Positions 57,300 through 64,000 of a stretch of DNA of 64,000 nt are shown one piece after another. Position 1 is the first letter of the stretch; every line of letters begins with the position of its first letter. Origin of the DNA: Puccinia triticina (taxonomy: Eukaryota; Basidiomycota; Pucciniomycetes; Pucciniales; Pucciniaceae); the NCBI RefSeq assembly GCF_026914185.1, contig NC_070561.1, positions 3,906,001 through 3,970,000 on the forward strand. Direction: 5' to 3'. The notes under the pieces are model-generated. The model saw only the letters and a program-made list of their open reading frames with translations. It had not been told where the DNA came from and searched no databases. The position numbers were made by a program, and so were the translations under genes.

Positions 57300-57720
57300 T
57301 TGAGTAAAACATGTTCAGACACCTGAGCTACTGTGGCAAGACTCCACTATCAAAACAATGGCCCCTTTGTGGTCATTGGGGAGTCCCACTCAATGGGTTT
57401 TGGAGTATGATTGGAGACTGAACAAGAGTCTTCTTCACATCACATGCCCTCAGGTGACCTCAATTTTTCCCTGGTGGAGGGTGCGTTCAAGGTATGTTTC
57501 GTCCGGCACCTCAGCCGTCTTGGGGCAATATTTATCCTGGAGACGTCTGAATCCGTCAGCGACGAGATCTAAAGGGAAGTCAGTCAGCGGATCTCAGGTC
57601 TGTCATCTTGACACAGGTTTTGTTCGAGGGTTGGATCGGTCTAGTGTACATACCCCCACTGCGCCAACAATGTCTCTGGTGTTCCGGCCTGTCTGATAGA
57701 GGTGTACTGGGTGATTTGGC
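57300..57720 (-). other. Possible exon of unknown gene
   Basis: On the minus strand 57440-57575 reads DLVADGFRRLQDKYCPKTAE then VPDETYLERTLHQGK, a protein-like stretch ending at a stop. It lies upstream of the 56598-57263 frame on the same strand, so a shared gene is possible; no splice join was established. Confidence 0.3.
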
Positions 57721-57944
57721 CATGAGAGTTTTTTCAGTGCTGCTTGTGTGTCAAAAGACGTGCTGTCATGTGATGCGAGCTTAACAAAGCCTCACTGTGA
57801 GAGCCCCGCAGGGTCTCTGTCTCACAGAGAGGCTTACCTGCAAAAACCTGTATCTGGCCTGAGAGCCCCAGGAATATCAGCCTGTATCAGGCTTTTTTTC
57901 ACTCTTTTCATTTTTAAACATCAACCATTGGCCCGTTGAGGTCG

Positions 57945-58318
57945 CCCTTCTGGACTTACAGCAGTTCCGAGAAAGCTTGCGTTTCCGGACCTGCGATTCT
58001 GCCCCCCAAACTCGACTTCAACTTCAGCCACATCCCCCCTGTATTCTAGACAGCCCGGGTTATACAGGGCTGAGGGGCCTGACTGGGCAGCCTGGTGCCC
58101 GGTCATGCCCGGCGGGCGCAGGGGAGCGGAGGACCGCTGGACTCAAAACTTGACAAGGAGTCCAACGGTGCCACTCTCCAAAGCTAAAAGCTAGCTTTTG
58201 CACCGAATGCATGTTCCTGTATGGCAACAGCCATACAGGTGGCTGAAGTCAAGTTTGGGGGGCAAAATCGCAGGTCCAGAAGCGCAAGCTTTCTCGGAAC
58301 TGCTGTAAGAAGTGCTTG
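57945..58318. repeat. Inverted duplication, about 75-bp arms
   Basis: Left arm about 57951-58030 (TTACAGCAGTTCCGAGAAAG...) and right arm about 58235-58312 are complementary with a few mismatches. The 200-bp spacer is unique. No target duplication found. Confidence 0.85.
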
Positions 58319-60210
58319 CGAGTGCGCTTCTTCTGATGCAATTTGGGCCTTGTAGCTGCTGATATAATGCCTGATCCTCCCGGTTGAAATTTCCAATCAT
58401 GGAGGAAAAGTGGCCATGTAGGTAGTGAGATTTACTGTACAGAACTGTACAACTCTATTAGTAATCTCAAAGGATTCTTGGAAAGTGAGCTCCTTTGAGC
58501 CAATCTCCAGCTCATGGGAGGAGGGCAATGGTGGTATTCCAACAGCCCTCCATACTGTGGTGATACATCATGGTAGCAGACTAACAGACAAATCAACACA
58601 GCAAGGACTCCTTGTGATACAAACAAGAGACCCGGGCCACAGCAGCCTCACCATGAGTCAAATGGTTGGCTCCAAGTGGATCCTTGGTGGGCTTCACAGC
58701 ACCCTGAGCTTGTCCGTGGTATCCACTCACGGAGGAAGGGAAACCATACTAAATCTTTCAGATATCATGGCATAAATTTGTACCGCCAGGGTCCCAAGCT
58801 GCTGCATTGCAATCACTTGGCCATGCAACATGAGAAAAAATAACAATCACAAAAAAAGGAAAGCATGCAGAGAGAGAGAGAGCAACAGGTTGAAAAAAAC
58901 AAGAATGAAGGATATTACATAGGAAAAAGGCTGTCAGCCCCCCAGGAAAGAGAAGAAGAGCAAGACGCACAGCCAGCCGCAAGCTTGGCTTGCCCACCAT
59001 CACAGCAGCACACACAATCTGGGCAAGCCCGGCCGCTTGTTGTGGGCATGCCCAGCGTAGTCATTGTTGACAAGCTCCATTTCCATCTGGTGGTTGAGGC
59101 TGGCCTTGTTCAGCTTGGCCAGGGGCGCATCAACCTTGCAGCAGTTCCTGACCACCAAGCCGAGCAAGGCGTGGAGCGCAAGGCCAAGCTCAGTGTTCTC
59201 GGTGTCCTTGTCAGGGCCGTGGTGGTCGAGAGCCTCATAGGCGTTGATCAGCAGCTGGTGATGGTCGGCCTGGGGCGTAGGTTTCAGGCGCGGTGATGCC
59301 AAGAGTAGATATACTCTTCTAGCTACACCGGTGACTGCGCAGCAGTGCGGTGGTAAGCGCGATAGAAGCACGGCAAAAGTATAAAATAACTTTACAGTTA
59401 TTTTGAGATAAACCCAAAAAGGGGTTTAACGGAGGGGCCAGGAGCGCCTGGGGTATTTAAGTGCCCTCCGTGGATCTTACAGGGCCTGCGCACAGAATGC
59501 GCAGGGGTTTTTATAAAACCTGTGACTTCTGGGGCCCAATTAAGGGTGTATTTCGAACATATAAACGTTCCCAGGCTAGGGGATAGAGATCCCAATAGAG
59601 AAATGAAAACAGTGGACTTACTCGTGAAGAGAGTCCGCAAATGAATCAAACGAACCGAGATCGGAACTGTACAGGCAAGCGACCGGGTCTGATAGACAAG
59701 GGCGGGGCTGGTACGGCGACGAGGTGGTTGGTATGAATCTGAGGAGGCTTTTACTCGCTCAAAAGCCTCCTTTACATATTCTTGCAGCGACCGGTAGGGT
59801 CACCTTTCTATTTTCAAATTCCTCGCGGCTTCTCAGCCGCGGGAAAGATTGGTTAGGACAGTGGTAGAGCTTTCTATTGCTCGCATCGCTCCTGTCCTTG
59901 TTACTCAACGGCAAGTATTACTCTTCCTTGGTCCGAGGAAGAGTTCCACTCTTGGTGTCGTTCTATTGGTTGTTCATCTTCGGCCGGTGGAGAAGCAGTG
60001 GTTCACTTCTTTTACTACTCTCCTCCGGCCGTTTCCTGTAGAACGTTCTACCATCTCTTTGTTCTTTTCAGACAAATAGCAAACCCTTTCTCTTGGCCTG
60101 AGAACGGGTTTTTGAACATAGTTTATTTTTCTTCTCTGGCCGCTGCTTGCGGCTGGAGTTTTGACAGTCTCTCATTGTTCTAAGGGAAGACTTTGTTATA
60201 TATTCATTTT
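58319..60210. other. Region without a recognised gene
   Basis: A minus frame at 59000-59371 (…HALLGLVVRNCCKVDAPLAK…, LNHQMEMELVNNDYAG) looks protein-like, but its start and family are unclear. Small hairpins occur (CTCGCGGCTTCTCAGCCGCG near 59820). No element ends were identified. Confidence 0.3.
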
Positions 60211-60660
60211 AGTATGCGCGGCGCTCTGCGCCGCTATTTAGTGTTCACAATAATGAATATGGTATTTATTTTATGCGCGGCGCTCTGCGCCGCAATAAAT
60301 GTGTGCTTCTTAACACCTGTTGTATCTTAAGTTAGCTGGGCTTTAACTTAATGTAGTAGCCCGGCTGACAGTAGGACTGAGGAGAGCAGTGCTACGCACG
60401 AGGGACAAGCTTGCACGTGTTGGCGGACGGGCTTCTGCTGCTGAGCGGGTGAGGGTATTGCTTAGCTTGGCCAACAAGAGCTGCCAATGGCCCAGGACCC
60501 GCTGGGATTGGAGCAGCTTCAAGGAGGCGCCCAAGCTTGAGGAGCGGTTGTTGGCGTGTTGTCTGGGCAAGGAGGTTTTGTCTTGGTATGTGCTCCTCAG
60601 CAGTTGCGCGAACGGCTTTGGCTGGGGGAGTGGAGCGGGGTGAGCTGAGGATGGGCGCTG
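60211..60660. repeat. Twin GCGCGGCGCTCTGCGCCGC hairpins and GC-rich open frames
   Basis: The same 21-bp hairpin occurs at 60214-60234 and about 60273-60293 in AT-rich DNA. To the right, both strands carry GC-rich open frames of about 85-130 codons with no recognisable family. Confidence 0.5.
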
Positions 60661-61020
60661 ATCCGGGAGCAACGGTGAAACAGATACAATGCGCGCATCA
60701 ACATTGGGCCATATCGCATCGACGATACCGCCCAATACTGTGCATCAAATTGCATTGTCTTGGAAGGCTGATGCAATATGCATCGTTCAAAGCGCATCGC
60801 TTGAGCGTGGCAATACAGGCTTTTTGTTGGATGTGCATTGGTTTAAATGATGCAATGCCAATAGATGCGATACCAATATTTATTGGTATATCTCCGCATA
60901 TATTGCCCGCATCGCATCACATTGTCTCTACAATGTGATGCAAGGTTTTCTCACCTGCTGTATTGATCAAGCGATGCGATGCCAATGCAATGCATTGGTT
61001 TTGCAATGCGATACAGCAGA
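60661..61020. repeat. GATGCGAT/GCAATGC-rich palindromic block
   Basis: Many GCATCGCAT, GATGCAATGC and complementary motifs in both orientations. A hairpin at about 60955-61018 is bounded by CTGCTGTAT and ATACAGCAG. Probably a MITE; abuts the TTA target of the next element. Confidence 0.55.
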
Positions 61021-61276
61021 TTAGAGCATTCCCACCGCGGGCCCTAAATTGGGTCCCTATTTGGGATTTACCAACCCAACGCGACCCACCGCGGGCGCTA
61101 ATTACGTCTTAAATTTAAGGCCGGCCCTAAATTTCGTGCCCGAGTCCCCACATGTAGGGACTCGTAGGGACTCTCCCTCCTGGTCAAAACCTACTGTCAC
61201 ATGCCAGAGACAGTGAAACTCCAACCCAACCCATTCGATCTCAACCCCCGATATCCTTTGATATCAGTATCCGACC

Positions 61277-62662
61277 ATGGACAACATCCCTCTCGACCCG
61301 GCGCTTGAAGCGCTCATGCCAAGCACTGACGGTGAGATTTTGACTAGTTTCTTCTGCAGAGTTCAAAGTTTTTATTGATTTTTTTTTGCTTCTCGCAGAC
61401 CTGATGGAAATAGATGTACTCTCCGCTCCACAGAATGAATCGAGGAAGAGAAGCATCCCGTTGCCAGATGGTCAGTCGAGTACTTGATCTTCTTTTAACT
61501 TTTACTTATTTTTCTTTTTGTAGTTGCCGGTCCAAACCCAAAGAATGCTAGAAAGAAAACTGTGAAACCAAGACCCAAGAAAGCCATCAAAAAGAAAAAT
61601 CAAGAGCCTCCGGAGCCTCCGAACAAGATGCCGCCGATTGAGGAGGACCACCCACCAGTGTCTGTTGAAGCAAACAAACCCAACAGCGGAGACAGCAGCG
61701 AGTCCGAGTCTGACGGAGACAATCCCCCAAAAAAAAAGAAAGCGCCCAACTATCTTGAGCACAAGGATCTCCAGCTCTGTACCTCGTGGCTTGAAACAAC
61801 CAAAGACGGTCGGAAGGGTACTGATCAATCTGGAACGGCTTTTTGGGAAACCGTAATAAACCACTATCGATCGAAGATCTCTGAACCCCTGCGACCCTTA
61901 AAGAGCATCAAAAGTCATTTCGGCATCATCCAGCATGCGGTAAACAAATTCCACGGGTGTGTCAACCAAATCAACCACCGAAATCCGAGCGGAACTACTG
62001 CAACTAATCGGATCAGCATGGCTCTCACACTCTACACCAAACTTTATGAAAAACCCTTCCAATACATTTCCTGCTACAACCTGCTCTCAAAAGCGCCTAA
62101 GTGGATTGATTAAAACGCAGCAATGAACAAGAAAGCCGAGCTTAAAAAGCCAGAAAAGGTGTCGGGCCCCTCCTCAAAAGTGAATACCTCTGTCTCCAGT
62201 CCATTGCCCGGCTCATTACCCAGCTCAACCCCCGCAGAAACTGCCCAGTCGTCCTCAGAAGCCTCCGGTGATGAGACAGCTTGCACTGGACCAACTCGAC
62301 CGATCGGTTGAAAGAAGGCTAAATTAGCATATCAAGAGGAGAAACTGGACGCTTCAAACCACGAGCACCTCAAGAAGATGGCCGGTGCACATGTTGAAAT
62401 AGCTGAAGTGGTCAAGAAGCAACAACTATTGTTGCAGAATGCCATGTCTGCTCAACAGAAGACCCTCGATTGCCTTGCGGACGAAGCGATCATGAATAAG
62501 GATCTCACTGGCGCTGATGAGGATGTTAAACGGTACTACTCTCTTGAAAGAAAGAGGATCTTAGCCCAACGTGAGCAAGAAAACGCAACACCGGCTCCAG
62601 CTCAGGGTCCAACAACCTTGTCATCTTCAGCTCCTACTCCTGCACCAGAGCCCGACCAATAG
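61277..62662 (+). pseudogene. Harbinger-associated NAM/trihelix-type DNA-binding protein
   Basis: Exons 61277-61331, 61399-61470 and 61524 onward join cleanly (MDNIPLDPALEALMPSTD-DLMEIDVL...LPD-VAGPNPKNARKK). A basic, acidic and Ser-rich N-terminus precedes the DNA-binding core (LCTSWLETTKDGRKGTDQSG, FWETVINHY) and CPKW-like SKAPKWID. A C-terminal coiled coil follows (EVVKKQQLLLQNAMSAQQKT, YYSLERKRILAQREQE). This resembles the NAM-associated partner of Harbinger transposases, which helps bind element ends. The single frame is cut by TAA 62111-62113 and TGA 62309-62311 (RPIG-stop-KKAK; Arg expected from RPIGRK). Alternatively it could be a functional shorter protein ending at 62113. Confidence 0.7.
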
Positions 62663-62922
62663 TTGTCATAGACTTTATCCTGACTTATAAATACTCGGAT
62701 CGATCTCATTCCACTTCATATTGTCCGGTTGTTTTTCCTTGGATAACCATGTCAAATTTTTACTTTCTCAAAATTGTCTCTCTCGTGATTTCTCCAAAAA
62801 ATGAATGCATTGTTTGTTTCCAAGCTGAAAACGAGAAAATTCTTTATATATACATATCTGAAATATGCAAAGCAATAAAATGATATATTCTCATCATAAA
62901 AACAGTGAAAAAAACAAATTTA
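62663..62922. terminator. Convergent 3' region between the Harbinger copy 2 genes
   Basis: A 260-bp AT-rich spacer between two converging genes, so both 3' ends must lie here. No conserved element beyond AATAAAA-type sequence near 62874. Confidence 0.4.
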
Positions 62923-64000
62923 TCAAGAGTCGGAGTCGTCCGAGTGAGTTTCTTTTCCCTTCCGAGCCCACAGATGGGCAATGAGATCGTTGCGGAGAGC
63001 GTAGTGCAAATCAGCATTCCTTATTTGCTGAAGATTCTGAATGAACGTTGAAAAATCGGCCCGGCGCTCTGAGATTGGTTCGATAGGGTCAGTTGGGGTG
63101 TTTTGTCCTCTGGCTGTGTTTGGATCATAGATGTTATCGATATTAATGTTTCTCTCATCCTCCACAATCATATTGTGGAGGATAATACAAGTTTTCATTA
63201 CTAAATGAAGCTTTTCAAGACTCCTTGTCAATGCTAGCCGAGAAACTATTGCAAAGCGGGCCTGAAGTACCCCAAAGGCTCGTTCCACATCCTTTCGCGC
63301 AGCCTCCTGCATCTTTGCAAAATGCTAGATGTATTTCGTTGTCAGTGTTGTGTATACCAGAATATGATGAATGAAAAAGCAGCATACCTTCCTTTCCAGC
63401 CCTTGTGGCTGTGAGATTGTTTTGATAAGGGTTGAGTAGTCCGGATAAATTCCGTCTGCAAGGTAATATCCCTGGTGATATGTCGTTCCGTTGACTTTAT
63501 ATTCGCAGCGAGGGGTGACACCATTCATCAAATCGGTGAATACCGGAGATGAATCCAAGATGTTTATGTCGTTGTTGGCGCCGGGCATACCAAAAAATGC
63601 ATGCCAGATCCATAAGTCGTATGAAGCGACCGCCTCCAAGACAACGGTTGGAACCTTCCATGTAGAATGATTAGACCTCATGCAAAATAGGCAAGAGCAA
63701 GCAAGAGAATGAACTGACCTTTTCTTTGCCTTGATACTGACCATTCCACTCGGTGGGACAATTTTTCCATTCCCAGTGCATGCAGTCAATTGAGCCCAGC
63801 ATGCCAGGGAAGCCGCATTCCTTCCCGATAGCCAACAATCTTTTAATATTGTTCTCGTTTGGAGCTCGGAGATACTCGGTGCCGTAAAACGCAATGACAG
63901 CTTCACAAAATTTATAGAGGCTCTTCGTAGCCGTAGACTCTCCTATACGGACATATTCATTGGTTGCATCAAATGATCCACCGTAGGCCAGGATTCGAAG
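62923..64000 (-). CDS. PIF/Harbinger transposase (PF04827 plant-transposon type), copy 2, 5' end beyond the window
   Basis: Exons 63719-64000, 63388-63654 and 62923-63324, with GT-AG introns 63655-63718 and 63325-63387, give one uninterrupted frame. The visible part begins LRILAYGGSFDATNEYVRIG and contains MLGSIDCMHWEWKNCPTEW. It continues VPTVVLEAVASYDLWIWHAF, NNDINILDSSPVF, GYYLADGIYPDY and ARKDVERAFGVLQARFAI. All three catalytic acids (Asp in GSIDCMHW, Asp in NNDIN, Glu in DVERAFG) are present. No stop or frameshift was seen, in contrast to copy 1. Harbinger enzymes insert at TWA targets, matching the TTA at 61021. The N-terminal HTH lies outside the window. Confidence 0.88.

Larger units (their letters stand above)
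61021..64000. mobile_element. PIF/Harbinger element, copy 2, right end outside the window
   Basis: TTA at 61021-61023 is followed by the terminus GAGCATTCCCACCGCGGGCC, similar in its first bases to the 51074 MITE terminus. A related CCCACCGCGGGCGCTAA recurs near 61085. The element carries two convergent genes, a NAM/trihelix-type protein (plus) and a transposase (minus). Confidence 0.75.

Noticed and set aside
58865..59296. 143-codon plus frame
   Set aside because: It overlaps an equally open minus frame with a more protein-like composition; neither is recognised.

Overview
This window looks like a TE-rich nuclear segment of a basidiomycete, most likely a rust fungus (Pucciniales). Genes have short introns (about 60-130 bp, GTRNGT...YAG). 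A KDZ transposon, two PIF/Harbinger-type elements, a hAT gene, LINE remains and many short inverted-repeat (MITE/foldback) elements fill most of the sequence. Several open frames resemble protein families I recall as expanded in Puccinia-like genomes. The genus is inference.

Ordinary genes sit in one island, about 22.0-30.5 kb. A complex I subunit gene (NDUFS5-like, minus) is divergent from a SWIM-domain SWS1/ZSWIM7-like gene (plus). TIM54 (minus) is followed by two tandem copies of a small secreted-protein gene (plus). The second copy arose with a direct duplication of about 2.3 kb that also carried a TIM54 exon-1 fragment. I resolved exon structures for all five genes and they are intact.

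Left of the island: a broken HMG-like rust-family gene (1-1.6 kb), a decayed KDZ transposase (3.9-7.4 kb), a 69-unit satellite of 28-bp hairpins (8.5-10.5 kb), a dead Harbinger transposase with a convergent partner gene (10.7-14.3 kb), a small inverted patch of the same satellite (15.3 kb), then EN-RT-RNaseH LINE remains (15.4-21.5 kb) with nested insertions.

Right of the island: a hAT transposase (32.9-38.2 kb) split by a 2.05-kb MITE with a perfect 8-bp target duplication; foldback elements at 38.9, 46.7 and 48.6 kb; MITEs at 42.4 and 45.9 kb; a nested Harbinger-type MITE at 51.1-55.1 kb; a Mutator-like MITE at 56.0 kb; and, from 61.0 kb to the edge, a second Harbinger element whose visible transposase is intact.

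Three things stand out. (1) The same palindromic satellite, built on TGACCGG...CCGGTCA, fills the interior of three elements whose terminal repeats and target duplications differ. (2) The KDZ transposase, the LINE reverse transcriptase and Harbinger copy 1 have each lost a catalytic acidic residue by a change that fits G-to-A in a CpG, and most in-frame stops are TGA where Arg (CGA) would fit. (3) The 28-bp hairpin satellite occurs in opposite orientations on the two sides of Harbinger copy 1. Everything here was read by eye; family names rest on motif recognition, not database searches.
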